Of a stretch of 64,000 bases of DNA, positions 53,593 to 63,994 are shown one piece after another; within the stretch, counting starts at the first letter, position 1; each line of letters starts with the position of its first letter. The position numbers and the translations under genes were made by a program. This DNA is from Thecamonas trahens ATCC 50062. Lineage: Eukaryota; Apusozoa; Apusomonadida; Apusomonadidae. The DNA is taken from assembly GCF_000142905.1 (NCBI RefSeq), contig NW_013657633.1:181505-245504 (forward strand), read 5' to 3'. The notes beneath the pieces are model-generated. The model was given only the letters and a program-made list of their open reading frames with translations, was not told the DNA's origin and did no database searches.

Positions 53593-56500
53593 CTACACGC
53601 GGTTGCTGCCGCGTCTCCCGCTGCTCGACTTGCGCCGGCCGCTGCGGCCCTTGCCCTTGCCCTTGCCCTGCGCAAGCTTAAAGTACGAGAACGGGACAAG
53701 ACCCTGCTTGCCCTTGGCCGACCGCGCCATGATCCAACCTTGCTTGGTCGGCTGGCCCATAAGGATGACCACCTCACCCTGCGCCACCTTGAGCTCGCCC
53801 TTGCCACGCGGCTTGAACGCGGCCTTGGCCTTGGCCTTGCGGGTCGAGACGGCAGCGGCGCCAGCCTTGGCCCGCGCCTCCTGCTGCTTGGCCAGCGTCT
53901 TCCGCCGCTTGCGCTTCTTCCAGAACCGCAGCGCCACGCACGAGAGCAGGATGCACGCTGCCGCCGCCACGCCGATGATGATCAGCGTTGAGGTGGGATA
54001 CCCGACGGCACCGTTCGCTTGGTCTGCTGCCCGTACGTCGTCTCCACTCCGTCGCTGTTCCGCACCACAATGGCGAGGTCATACGCAAATGCGGGCTTGA
54101 GCGACCCAATCCGCACAGTGTATCGCTCGAGACCCTTGAGCGGGCCGGCTGCAAGCGTCCCCGCCCGTGCCCGGCACGTCGTGTTGAACGTTCCAGCCGT
54201 CAGCGAGCCTTGGTAGTACACCCAGTACTCGAGCTCGTCAGACGGCGTCCGCGGGTCGCTTGCCGCAGACCACCCGATCGTGATCGACCGGAACGTCGAC
54301 GAGACTGCCACAGACTCCACCGGCGCTGTCGGCGGCGAGATGCGGAGCGCCGAGAGCTTGAATCCGGCTCCGCCGGTGTTGCCCGTTGATCCGTCTGCTG
54401 CAACGCCCATCAAGTAGCTCGCCGAGTCCTGACACGCCTGCACCACAAACGAGTCTGCCACTCGCGCCCCGCTTGTGCTGGCATCCACCGGCGCGCTGCC
54501 GCCGGCCACGTACGCCATCCTCACCGGCCGCGCCGAGTCGCTCGCCACTGCAGCAACGCGGGTCGCAAACGGCCCCGTCACGTGCGGCACGCGATACTGC
54601 CGCCACTCACTCGATGACGCCGAGTAGCCCGGCTGTGCCGCCGTTGCGTTGGGTGTGACCCCGATGACTGTGCCGGCTCCGCCGGCCACGCCCATCGTCA
54701 GCGAGTAGTCGGCCCCGCCGGCGTCGGTCGTCGAGACCTCGATCGAGTACACGCCCACAAAGCTCGAGCCGGCAGCAAACGACAGACTGTTCCCGGCCGG
54801 GCACTCCACCATGCTCTCTGCGCATGCCGAGTCGTGTGCGCCGACCCCGAGGCCGACCGCAAGCTTGACGTTGCCGCCTGTGGGAGAGGTCAGAGTCACG
54901 CTCAGCCCCACCGAGGCATCGCCAAAGAACGACTCAAAGTACAGCCGGTCTGTCGCGCCGGAAGACGCCACGCGGCCGGTCAGCGTCTCGCCTTCGTGCA
55001 GCGTTGCCGCGGCAATGTACGTAAAGCTGCCGGCTGCCGCCGCCCAGTCGCGCCCGCGGTTCGGCGAAATCTCAACAGAGACCGTCATCGCCGAAGGCGC
55101 GGCGGGGAGCACAACCGCGGCTGTCGTGCCCGACAGCCGCTGCGCAGGCACCACGGCTTCCCAGCCGGACGACCCGGTGTCCTTAACTCTGACCACGACG
55201 TCGGCGCACGACGGCGAGACGTCAAAGCTCGAGCCGGCGAGGCTAACTCGGAGCCCGCCCGTCGTCGGCCCAGCCGCAGGCGAAAACGAGGTTAGCGCAA
55301 GTGGCTTGTCGCACTCGTTCGACGTCGTCGGGTCCGTCGTCCAATCGGTGCCACACGCGCACCGGCCGACAGCCTGCACGCATGTCCCGTGGCCCGAGCA
55401 CATCGCGTCCTTGCAGTCGCCGTAGGTAAACGGCTTGCGCGAGTCCGACCAGTCACTCCCTCCGTTCGGCGAGACCTCCACCACCACCGTGTACGGATCG
55501 GAAGAGAGCGTTGCCGGCGTCGGTACCGGGCAGTTGACGGTCGTCTCGCTGAGGCGGTAGCCGCGGGTCGGCCGCTGCGGACGGAACCAGCACCACGGCT
55601 CACCGCCCACCGCAAACACGCCAGCGGTCGTCGTGACCGTCACGTTGGTCCCTGCCGGGGCGCCAACCTTGTGCTCCGGACTCAGCGACGCCACGCTCAG
55701 CTCGGTCCCACACGTCGCCCCGGTGTAGTTGCCAGAGCACGCGCACACGCTCCCGGCGCACACGCCGTGGCCCGAGCATGAGCTCGCATCCGTGCACCCG
55801 CACGAGCCCGCGCCGCTATCGACGGTCACTGCCAGTGTCCGAGTGGCGCTTGACCCGCGTGTGTCCGACACAGTCACCGTCACCGTGAATGCGTGTGAGG
55901 TGCCGTACGCGTGGGTGATGCGCGGACCGGTCGACGAGCCGTAGTTGCCGTCGCCAAAGTTCCACCCGTAGACTAGGACGTCACCGTCGGGATCTGAAGC
56001 CGAGGCCTCAAACACAAGCGCCTCGCCGACCGTGGGCGTACTGCAGCCACCGCCGAGCGCCAGCGACGACACCACTGGTGCGTTGTTGACCGGCCCAGTG
56101 TAGACTGCCACGTCCATGACCGCGTTGCCTGCATTATCGTTGTACCGCGCCACAGGGGTGATGGTGATACCTGCCCCGGCGTCGCGATACGAGTAGCCGA
56201 CCTGCAGCGGAGCGTCGTCGGTCAAGTTCGTCCACGCCGACGACGAAGTGTACGGCGCAGTCATGTCGAGCAGGTTTGACTCACGCTCAACCTGCGAGTC
56301 GCCAAAGTCGTCGATGTAGTGAAAGACAAGGCCATTGGCAAAGAACCGCGCGGCTGGCGCGTAGTCGATCGCTTGCCGCACGCCCATCCAGTACCATCGG
56401 TTGCCCGACTGTAGGATGCGGAGTGCCCGCGTTCCGGACGCGCCCTGGTGGTCATGGGCCTTGATCCGATATGTGCACGGGGTGGTCGAGCATGACGACG

Positions 56501-57929
56501 TCGTGGCCGTTGCCACGTCGCTGCTCGGAATCCACCCAAGCCCGAACTTCTTGTGCGGGTTGACGTGGAACGAGCTCCGGTCGGCCTCGATTGAAATGGC
56601 ACCCATGATGTCAAAGTCGTCAAAGTAGGCCACAGACTCACCGTCGCCACCGGGCGAGGCTCGGTCTGCCGTCACCCACAAGTTTGCGTGCTTGAGTCCG
56701 TAGTTGTGGCCAAGCTCGTGGGCAGTGACGTGCCAGTGAGCGTCCGGGTCGGTGACGCCGTTGATCCAAGACGCGCCGCCTGCCACCAGGCCGAGGCCGG
56801 CCCATGGGCAAGTCGAAAACTCGGAGAAAACAATGATGTACCGGTCGTAGTCGGACGGCGAGTGGCCGGACCACGCGTTCCACGCATCGTCGTCCAGCGG
56901 CGACGTTGTCGCTCCCGATGACGAGATCGGGCACGCTGCTCCGCCGTACGACGCCCGGGTCCCGGCCAGGTCCAGGATCGGCGAAAAGGTGAGGCTCATT
57001 GACGAGCACGCGTTCGAGTTGGAGGTCCAGTACGCCTCAACCTTGTTCATCAGCCGTGTGAACGAGCCAACGTCAGTCGGCGCACTCGCCTCGTCTGAGA
57101 ACTTGACAATGAGCACGGCAACTGTGAGTTCTTGCATCGGCTTGGAGTTGACAAAGGCCGCGGCGGCGGCGGCCTCGGACTCGGACTTGCGTGCCCTCGT
57201 CTCCAACGCCACCACCTCGTCGACAGTCTCCAGCACATGCTGCTGGCCATTGTACTCGGCCACAAAGCGCTTGCCACTGGCCACCACCCGCACCGGCGAG
57301 TCGGCCACCACCACTGAGCCATCGTAGAGTTGGTAGCCCCAGAGCGGGACCGGGTGCATGACCGGGACGCCGTCACGGGCGCCAAAGACATATGCCTTGC
57401 GTGGCGTCTCGCCAACGGCCTCACTCACCAGCGTGTAGCCGTGCAGGCTCTCGGGCGAGGCACCGGAGGCCATGCGCGGAAAGCCAGCGACCATCTCCAG
57501 CGAGCCACGGACCGCAATGCGCGACTCGAGCGCGTCCCGATGAGCCTTGGGAAGCTGCGAGAGGACTTTTGCCTCGGCGTTGCTGTCTGCGGGACTGATG
57601 CTGTCGCTGTCGAGAGCACGAGCGACAGCAAATACGGCGGCGACAGCGCCATGTTCGGCCGCATCCTTCATAGCCTTTGCCCTTGCCACCGCCAGGGCAG
57701 TCCCATCATCCCGCACCCAATTCTTCGAGTCCCGCCTCCACCGGATGTAAGCTTCATGAGCCGAGTTGAGTGCAACCACAGCCGCAGTCTGATGCGATCG
57801 AGTGTTCACGACAGCATGATCGGCATGGACATCATCGGCATGAACAGCATCCGCATCAACATGAACAGAACGATGATCATCATGATGACGGTGAGGGTCA
57901 ACGGACGTCGACGTCGATCGCTTGCTTGT

Positions 57930-57961
<32 letters not shown>

Positions 57962-58148
57962 TCGATGTTGACAATGATGATGGTGATGATGATGGCGTCG
58001 ATGAACGAGTTGGCGGGAGTGGCACCTTGTCAGTCCTCCCTTCCGAGAGGAAGACAGCCGCCGAGAAGAGGACAACGAGACAGCCACAGACTCCAAGGAG
58101 AACCCATGTCCTCTGTCGTCCTGTAACTTGCTCTCTTCCTCGCAGCAT
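53593..58148 (-). CDS. Large membrane metalloprotease (gametolysin-like) with PKD, EGF, IPT, FN3 and cytoplasmic SH3; one apparent frameshift
   Basis: About 1,518 residues if one base is restored. An N-terminal hydrophobic segment (TWVLLGVCGCLVVLFSAAVF) is a signal peptide/anchor. Ser- and His/Asp-rich spacers and a prodomain follow. The zinc protease has HELGHNYGLKH at 477-487 (HExxHxxGxxH, metzincin/M11 type). After it come a PKD domain (ASDPDGDVLVYGWNFGDG), an EGF module (CSGHGVCAGSVCAC) and an IPT/TIG domain. A second EGF (CSGHGTCVQAVGRCAC), another IPT, a pre-peptidase-type domain (near 54900) and FN3 (SITIGWSAASDPRT) complete the ectodomain. The first frame stops at 53982, just after FN3. 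The overlapping frame continues YPTSTLIIIGVAAAACILLS (transmembrane), basic residues, then SH3 (VVILMGQPTKQGWIMARSAK, LVPFSYFKL). One extra G in the GGG near 54000 joins them. The start at 58148 is preferred to 58331, since the signal anchor follows it directly. Confidence 0.85.
57795..57970. repeat. His/Asp-coding low-complexity stretch
   Basis: Imperfect GATGAC/CATGAT-type repeats encode a Ser-rich run and then a His/Asp-rich spacer (HADDVHADHA) near the N-terminus of the metalloprotease. The His/Asp part could bind metal, but it is more likely a disordered stalk. Confidence 0.6.
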
Positions 58149-58887
58149 GGTCTTGGGGACAGGTGTGCCTACACCCTTGCCCGTCTTATGCCGGAAGGAG
58201 TGGCCAGGGTGGTGCGGCTGAGGCCCATGACGAAAATGCCGCCAACGAACGATTGAGCGAGCGACCGAATAATCGTAGCGAGCGATGGTGCGAACGAACG
58301 ATTGAGTGAACGAGCGAATAATCGTAGCCAACGAGCGAACAAATGGGTTGATGCGATGCGATGCGATGCGATGCGATGCGATGCGATGTGAGAAGAATAG
58401 TGAAGGGGGTTGGAAGGTCGGCTGTGATGATAGGTGGATTAATTAGAGTCAGGGGAGGGGTGGTGGGATTCAGGTCAGAGGTGGAGGCAGAAGGGGGTGG
58501 ACATGTGTGGGGGGCATGCTTGTGCGCGGGGAGGCGCTGAGCGTATTGCCGACGTGGCTGCGGCACTTGGGTCGGCGTCGCTCCTGAGCCGATCCTGGTC
58601 GCCATGATGATCAAGACGACGTTACCCGAGATGGGACACATCTCGCCCCTTGGGCACTGCTACAACATCGAGAGCCATTGCTCTGCGTTCCGAGCTCTCA
58701 GCCGGAGCCCTTGCAGCTCCAGCACACGCATATCGTGCCAACGATCAGTCGTCGATACTGGGAATGGCTCGGCCTGCCGCCAACGAATGACTTGTCACCG
58801 GCAGTGCGGGGGAAGGTACCGAGTGACTGGAAATGGTCGGCAGACACGAGACGCTGGACACATCACTGACTGTAGAGGTGGTCGAGT
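58149..58887. other. Intergenic region with GATGC pentamer array
   Basis: About 740 bases between divergent genes. Around 58350-58388 lies GATGC repeated about seven times. Before it, a ~55-base sequence (ACGAACGATTGAGCGAGCGA type) is duplicated at 58240 and 58290. Nothing coding is supported; both promoters should lie here. Confidence 0.6.
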
Positions 58888-59691
58888 ATGGCACGGACGT
58901 CGTCTTTGAGTCGCAAGTCGCGCAAGTCGGTGAGCAAGTCGCGCAAGTCGGCGAGCAAGTCGCGCAAGTCGGCGAGCAAGTCGAGCAAGTCGCGCAAGTC
59001 GGCGAGCAAGTCGCGCAAGTCGGTGAGCAAGTCGCGCAAGTCGGCGAGCAAGTCGCGCAAGTCGGCGAGCAAGTCGCGCAAGAAGCGACGGACAAGATCA
59101 TCATCGTCATCAGCGTCGTCAGCGTCGTCAGCGTCGCCAGCGTCATCGACATCAGCGTCATCGTCGGGAGGTTGGGGTAGAAAGATCGGAGCTGGTGCGT
59201 CGAGTGCAAAGACCAAGGCGGGCAAAGTAGTGGCAGTGGCAAAGTCGGGCGGGCGCAAGACGGGCAAGGTGGGCAAGAAGGGGACTGGCCACTTGGTTAA
59301 CGTGGTGGAGAAGGCTGGCGAGGGCGTGCTGGACGATGTGCGTGATGTCAAGAAGATGTACGCGTCCAAGGAGTTCAGAGCTTTTATCCGCAACCCCACG
59401 CCCGAAGCCATCATGGCGAATCCCGAGTATGTTATCGTGACTGCCAAGCTCCTGCTCGCCATCAACCACCCCGAGGGCGCCATCCTCGCCGCCGTTGTCG
59501 AGCACCTGGTCGAAGCCTCTGAGGAAGAGCTTCTGGAGGCGTCGCGCAAAGACTGCAAGTCACTGGGCCGCGAGCTCGGCGAAGCCCTCGACGACGACGT
59601 CTCCAACTCTGGGTACTCATCGAGCGATGAGAGCCCTGTCGACGACATCGCCGCCATCCTCGCCCGCGTCCGGAAGCATCCGCAGCCGTAG
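58888..59691 (+). CDS. Ser/Arg/Lys-repeat basic protein, unknown
   Basis: 267 residues. The first ~65 are tandem seven-residue units of the form SKSRKSA/V, encoded by a 21-base repeat. They give a very basic, Ser-spaced segment like histone H1 tails or axonemal/RS-type regions. A Ser/Ala linker and a second basic stretch follow. The C-terminal ~130 residues are a normal-looking helical domain (VLDDVRDVKKMYASKEFRAF, NPTPEAIMANPEYVIVTAKL, EEELLEASRKDCKSLGRELG) ending in an acidic tail. No family is recognised. The repeats may bind nucleic acid or microtubules and be regulated by phosphorylation; this is inference. Its stop is 16 bases from the convergent GRAM-domain gene. Confidence 0.72.
   Translation: MARTSSLSRKSRKSVSKSRKSASKSRKSASKSSKSRKSASKSRKSVSKSRKSASKSRKSASKSRKKRRTRSSSSSASSASSASPASSTSASSSGGWGRKIGAGASSAKTKAGKVVAVAKSGGRKTGKVGKKGTGHLVNVVEKAGEGVLDDVRDVKKMYASKEFRAFIRNPTPEAIMANPEYVIVTAKLLLAINHPEGAILAAVVEHLVEASEEELLEASRKDCKSLGRELGEALDDDVSNSGYSSSDESPVDDIAAILARVRKHPQP
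58915..59085 (+). repeat. 21-bp coding minisatellite
   Basis: About eight near-identical units of TCGCGCAAGTCGGCGAGCAAG, with one unit interrupted by a six-base insertion (near 58981) and occasional GTG for GCG. It encodes SRKSASK. The alternate frames are also open. Confidence 0.9.
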
Positions 59692-59707
59692 CCGGCAAGG
59701 GATGTCT

Positions 59708-61408
59708 CTACACCAGTTTCTTCGACGAGACAAGCTTGCGAACTGCCTTGGCCTGCCGCTGGATGAGAGACGCCAGGTCGGACCGATGCAGCAGCTGCCC
59801 GAGCAGCAGCGTGGCCGAGCCGAGCCGCGCCTGCGGATGAGGATCGGCGTCGGGAACCAGTAATGGTGAGAGCACCACCCCGCCCCGCGCCCCGGACACG
59901 GATCCACTTTGCAGCGCGTGCGAGATATCAAAGACCAGCTTGAGGCAGAAACCCTTGCCCGGCAGCCACGCGTACGCCTTCGTCTCCTCCACTGCCAGAA
60001 GGCTCTCGAGCGGAAAGGCAGCCACAAACCGATCGGCTCCACGCCGCTTGCCGATGCCCAGCAAGTTTGACGAGCTTTGTTCAAACGCCACAAACGACTC
60101 AAAGACGTACAGCGTCCCGCGCCCGCCCTGCCACGGCTTGCTCACATGCAGCCGCGCTGCAACTTGCTTCAGCACAAGCTGCTCGCTCGGTGGCAGCGCA
60201 AAGCCGGTCCGCAGCGCGGCGAGCTCACTTGTGCCTATCTCGCTACTCGCAGTTGGCAGCGGCCGGCTGTCATCCTGCGGCGCTTCGAATGCCGGCCCGT
60301 CCTCACTGCTTGCCGTCGAGTCAGCCGCTTCGAGCGCCGCCATAACTTGCAGGTCGACGTTGGTCGGCAGCCGCTCCAGAATCGGCGGGTCGTCGTAGCG
60401 AGCACGAAAGGCCGGGAACTTGGCGCAGATCGGCGCGTAGATGAAAAAGTGCACGCCCACACTAAATGCGAGGATCAGGTGCATCGTATCGGTTGGAAGG
60501 ATGGCGGCGAGACAGGCACACGCGGTCAGGACTCCAAAGACACGCGCCGAGTACGTCGGCGCACGGAAAGTGACCAGATTGGTCAGCTTTTCCAGCACGT
60601 CGGCAGCAGTCTCGAGCCCAGCCTGAAGCTTGGACGCCACGTCGACGAGCGTGTTGTAACGATCCTTCAGTCCAGCCAGCGCACCATCCGAGCTTTCGTC
60701 GTCGTCACCGACACTGTCGGGCTTCTCGCCTCCTGCGCCATCTGCTGTTGCTCGCCACCCGAGCTGCTGCGCCAGCCAGTGACGGCCCATGGCAGCGGCA
60801 GCAAGGGCAAACATCACACTCAGGAAGCAGCCATGCCACGCGGCCCATGCGTAGACCAGGATGACGAGGATGGTCAGCGGCGGTCGCGTCCAGAGATGGA
60901 TGTCTCGCACAAGTTCGCCAACAGCCATGACCGGCTGCACCGCATCTGTCATCCGCTCCACCGCACGCTTAAAGATGCGAATGCGGAAGCGCTGCGGCGG
61001 CACTTCAACCATCTGGGCCACCGCTGCCGCCATCACACTACCTTCCGTCTCCTCGAACAGGCGGACAAAGCCAGCGAGCCGAGCCCAGACCCCGGTCTCT
61101 TCCACCTGAGCAGCCTGGCCATCGTTATCATCGTCGACCACTACCTCCCAGCCATCGCTTTGGAGGCCAGTACTCCCCTTCAACCGCGCAGCACCTTGTT
61201 CTCCCTCACCTCTGGGAGGACCACCACCGCCGTCGCTGCCTGACCTGCTGCCACTACCGGCGTTCGCCAAAGTCCGGGCCGCCGCCAGCGCCGCCTTGGT
61301 CTCGGCCACCTCTGCGGTCAACTCTTCGTTCTTGAGCATCTCCCCCACCAGCTGTTCCTCCAACAACGCAAGTTGCGTTTCATACGCCTCGGTTGACACG
61401 CTCGCCAT
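59708..61408 (-). CDS. GRAMD4: GRAMD4-like GRAM-domain membrane protein
   Basis: 566 residues (human GRAMD4 is 578). The N-terminus is a short coiled coil (YETQLALLEEQLVGEMLKNE) and a Gly/Ser-rich linker. The central region has two hydrophobic pairs: PPLTILVILVYAWAAWHGCF with LSVMFALAAAAM, then FGVLTACACLAAILPTDTMH with LILAFSVGVHFFIYAP. They are separated by an amphipathic helix (LVDVASKLQAGLETAADVLE). PAFRARYDDPPILERLPTN follows; the order matches GRAMD4 and the related MCTP C-terminal region. The GRAM domain (about 430-530) includes LYVFESFVAFEQSSSNLLG. GRAM domains bind lipids at ER contact sites or mitochondria. The start at 61408 is chosen because in-frame sequence upstream is G-rich intergenic DNA. 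Confidence 0.8.
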   Translation of the reverse strand: MASVSTEAYETQLALLEEQLVGEMLKNEELTAEVAETKAALAAARTLANAGSGSRSGSDGGGGPPRGEGEQGAARLKGSTGLQSDGWEVVVDDDNDGQAAQVEETGVWARLAGFVRLFEETEGSVMAAAVAQMVEVPPQRFRIRIFKRAVERMTDAVQPVMAVGELVRDIHLWTRPPLTILVILVYAWAAWHGCFLSVMFALAAAAMGRHWLAQQLGWRATADGAGGEKPDSVGDDDESSDGALAGLKDRYNTLVDVASKLQAGLETAADVLEKLTNLVTFRAPTYSARVFGVLTACACLAAILPTDTMHLILAFSVGVHFFIYAPICAKFPAFRARYDDPPILERLPTNVDLQVMAALEAADSTASSEDGPAFEAPQDDSRPLPTASSEIGTSELAALRTGFALPPSEQLVLKQVAARLHVSKPWQGGRGTLYVFESFVAFEQSSSNLLGIGKRRGADRFVAAFPLESLLAVEETKAYAWLPGKGFCLKLVFDISHALQSGSVSGARGGVVLSPLLVPDADPHPQARLGSATLLLGQLLHRSDLASLIQRQAKAVRKLVSSKKLV

Positions 61409-62148
61409 GCTGGTTCTGGCGAGAGGTGGAGGGGGGGGGGCGAGTGGAAGGAGAAGGGCGGTGACCATGATCCTGGCGTGATCGGCGACAGGCCGGCTGC
61501 CAGCCTGTCGTCCTGCGTTTTGGCATGGCCTGGTTATCGTTGGACGGCCGATGGTGGCCGGTATGGCCATAGAGACAGAAGAAAGAAGCACTGCATGGGA
61601 GGGAGGATAAGGTGACAAAAATCCTGGAGTGTGTGTAGAGGGCGGAGAAGAGCCGCGGGAGGGGGGGGGAAGAGGAGGAGGGGGGGGGGGAGTGATCACG
61701 GCTTGATCTCCGAAAAAGGTCGTGAAAGCTGCCCGTGCGTGGCAACCGCCCATGCAAGAACCACCTGCCTCTCCTTTGGGAAGAAAGAAGTAAACGGCGA
61801 TGATTGCTGCAAGATCAACGTGAGCGCAGTGATTTTGATTATGATTGCGTTTCGATGAGGCTGCTCTAGCCCGAGCGCCTGAGCCAGGCGTGATGCACGG
61901 GGGGAGAAGCGGGGAAGATCTACGAAAGTCATTGAAGATCAATTGGCGGAAACAACGAGAGTGTGAACGTTCGTTAATTGACCAATTGGAGGCAACGGCT
62001 TTCATCGGCTCACCCGCCTCAGCTCTTCGCAACGGACAGGACAAGCACCACCTCACGCTCACCCTTCCCTCCCCCGTCCCTGCACACCCCCCCACCTCCC
62101 TCCTGCAAGAGAGACATATAACTACAGTGAACGGGAGAGAGAGCGAGG
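61409..62148. other. Divergent intergenic region, no gene seen
   Basis: About 740 bases between the GRAM gene and the coiled-coil gene. It has G runs at 61428-61440, 61662-61670 and 61679-61691. Slightly AT-richer sequence around 61800-61980 may be promoter. ORFs are short and incoherent. Confidence 0.5.
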
Positions 62149-63357
62149 ATGTTGTCACTGCAGGATGCTCAGAGGAAGCTGCACCAGGTATGTCATGACC
62201 ACCACCTCGCTTGCTTGCCAGTCGTTGCGGAGCTCGGCTTCTTCGTCATCCGCAGCAGCAGAGCCATGAACAGCTATCGCAGGCCGAGCTATGGCTGGGC
62301 TAGGTTTTGTCTGCAGGCATGATTTGTAGTTATAGTTGAAGGAGATGGGCGGGACGAGATCGTTTGGCGTAGAGTCGACGGGCGAGAGTCGACGTTGGTG
62401 TCGAGTCGAGACGCGAGACTCGACGTTGGTGTAGAGTCGACGGGCGTTACGAGATCGCAGCCTGGGTGGTAACCTGGGTGTGGGCCGACGAATCCACGGC
62501 GTGGGTGCGGATCAGACTCACACACGCGCTGCACGCAGTCGGAGAGGGCATACCATGCGATGAGGCTTCAAGTCTCGCAGAAGCAGCAGAAAGAGGCCCG
62601 GCGTGAGGCTCGGCGAAAGGAGAAGGTTCGTAGAGAGACGGCGATGGCGGCCGAGCTGCTTGAGCGCGAGGAGCGTGAGGAAGAGCGCAGAGTCGAGCTC
62701 GCCATTCGGAGACAGAGGCAGTTTCAGAAGCAGCTGCGAGCGCGAGAGCTGGAGGAGGAGCACCTGCATCGTTACCAGGAGGAGGCCCGCGACCGCAACC
62801 TGCTCCACTACGAGCTCGACGTCAATGGCCTGACAAAGCTCCGCCACACCACATCCAAGCTCTGCCGCGTCGAGGAGAAGCGCCGCATGCTCGCCCTCGA
62901 GGCCACCGCCGAGGAGGAGGTCCGCAAGCTCGCCAAGATCCGGGAGCGCCAGGACAAGCGCGCCGCCGTCTTCCGGCGCCGCCACGAGACCATCGAGGCC
63001 CGCCGCGCCCGCACCATCCGCTACGAGGAGGCTAAGCGCCGCAACTGGGAGGCCAACATGGAGCGCCAGAAGCGCGCGTGGGAGCGCAAGAAGGCTGCCC
63101 TGGAGAAGAAACTCGACCGCAAGGAGCGCCGCATCGAGTCGGAGCGCGCCGCTCGCAAGATCGTCGCCGAGGAGCGCGCCCAGCGTGCCGCCGCCCGTGA
63201 CGCCGAGATCAAGCGCGTACGCAAGCAGTACGATCGCATCCGCCACGCCGAGATGGAGCGCATTCTTGACACCATCCCCACAAACCTCGAGCGCCGCGGC
63301 TTGCGCGCTCGTCCCGGCACCGCACCTGCCGGCCGTCGGCGCCGTCAGCATGGCTGA
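62149..63357 (+). CDS. Highly charged coiled-coil protein (two exons)
   Basis: Proposed as a 39-base first exon (62149-62187) spliced to 62581-63357 in phase 0, 271 residues. The donor GTATGT is strong and the acceptor is GTCTCGCAG. The join reads MLSLQDAQRKLHQ then KQQKEARREARRKEKVRRE, continuing the heptad character without a break. Starting at the ATG at 62560 instead would give seven other residues before the same sequence. Nearly the whole protein is a single alpha-helix or coiled coil rich in Arg, Glu and Lys. The only gap is around HYELDVNGLTKLRHTTSKL, and the tail is basic (PGTAPAGRRRRQHG). This composition is common in axonemal or basal-body proteins, but no family can be named. Confidence 0.72.
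62188..62580 (+). other. Inferred intron of the coiled-coil gene
   Basis: 393 bases from GTATGT to CGCAG. Between about 62360 and 62460 it contains GAGTCGACGGGCG and CTCGACGTTGGTGT words repeated directly and inverted, able to form a hairpin. Confidence 0.55.
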
Positions 63358-63478
63358 AACTAAACCGAACCGCCCCTCCACCTCCCACCCACTGCCATCA
63401 CGCTCATCGCAATTCATTGTTCATGTGCGACACGAGAGGAGCCACAGAGGCCAAACACTCGCCAAACTCCAATGTCGG

Positions 63479-63994
63479 CTACGCGTCGTCGGCAGTGAGG
63501 AGCTCGTCGCCCCCACTCTCATCCTCAACATAGTTGGGATCGTTCTTGTCGAGGTACGCCGGGTCCGTCGCCGCCTGAAGCTGAGCCGACGGGTCGTCAG
63601 CGCGGCCCCAGGTGCCCTTGCCACCAGCACCGCCCTTGGCAGCCGTACCGCGCGTGCCAGTCCCTACAAACCACACACCACATAGATCCCCATGAGATGA
63701 ACGCCCATTCCAACGTGTGGCTCTCTCCTCGTCACCCACCCTCAACACCACCTCCTTCACCATCCAACCATGGGGCCCACGGCTGGTCGTGTTCCAAGGA
63801 ACAAAGCAAAATTTCAAGCTCTGGGTCGGTCATGGTCTACGCACTGGCCCACCGCGCTAGACAGTGAAAGAGACCATGGACAGAGCCGCCACTTGGCGAG
63901 GAAGCACATGCAACAGTCTTCTCTATCAAGGCTGGACGAACGTACGCGAGACATGATGCTCCTTCGTCTGAGCGCCCTTTGACTTGGTGTCCAT
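63479..63994 (-). CDS. Small protein with PDCD4-type GAGGKGTWG motif (two exons)
   Basis: Exon 1 63994-63946 and exon 2 63663-63479, joined in phase 1 across a 282-base intron that starts GTACGT and ends TTTGTAG; 77 residues. The product begins MDTKSKGAQTKEHHVSR and continues TGTRGTAAKGGAGGKGTWG, then DKNDPNYVEDES, ending GGDELLTADDA. The pair of motifs GAGGKG-W-G and DPNY occurs at the N-terminus of PDCD4/MA3-domain translation inhibitors in animals and plants. Here the protein stops where the MA3 domains would begin, so it is either a free-standing version of that motif or a separate small conserved family. It is intrinsically disordered by composition. The start codon is six bases from the window edge, so an upstream exon cannot be excluded. 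Confidence 0.66.

Noticed and set aside
58833-59180. Alternate-frame QVGEQVAQVGEQVAQ coiled-coil-like ORF
   Set aside because: Second frame of the 21-bp repeat; the SRKSASK frame continues into a normal helical domain, this one does not.
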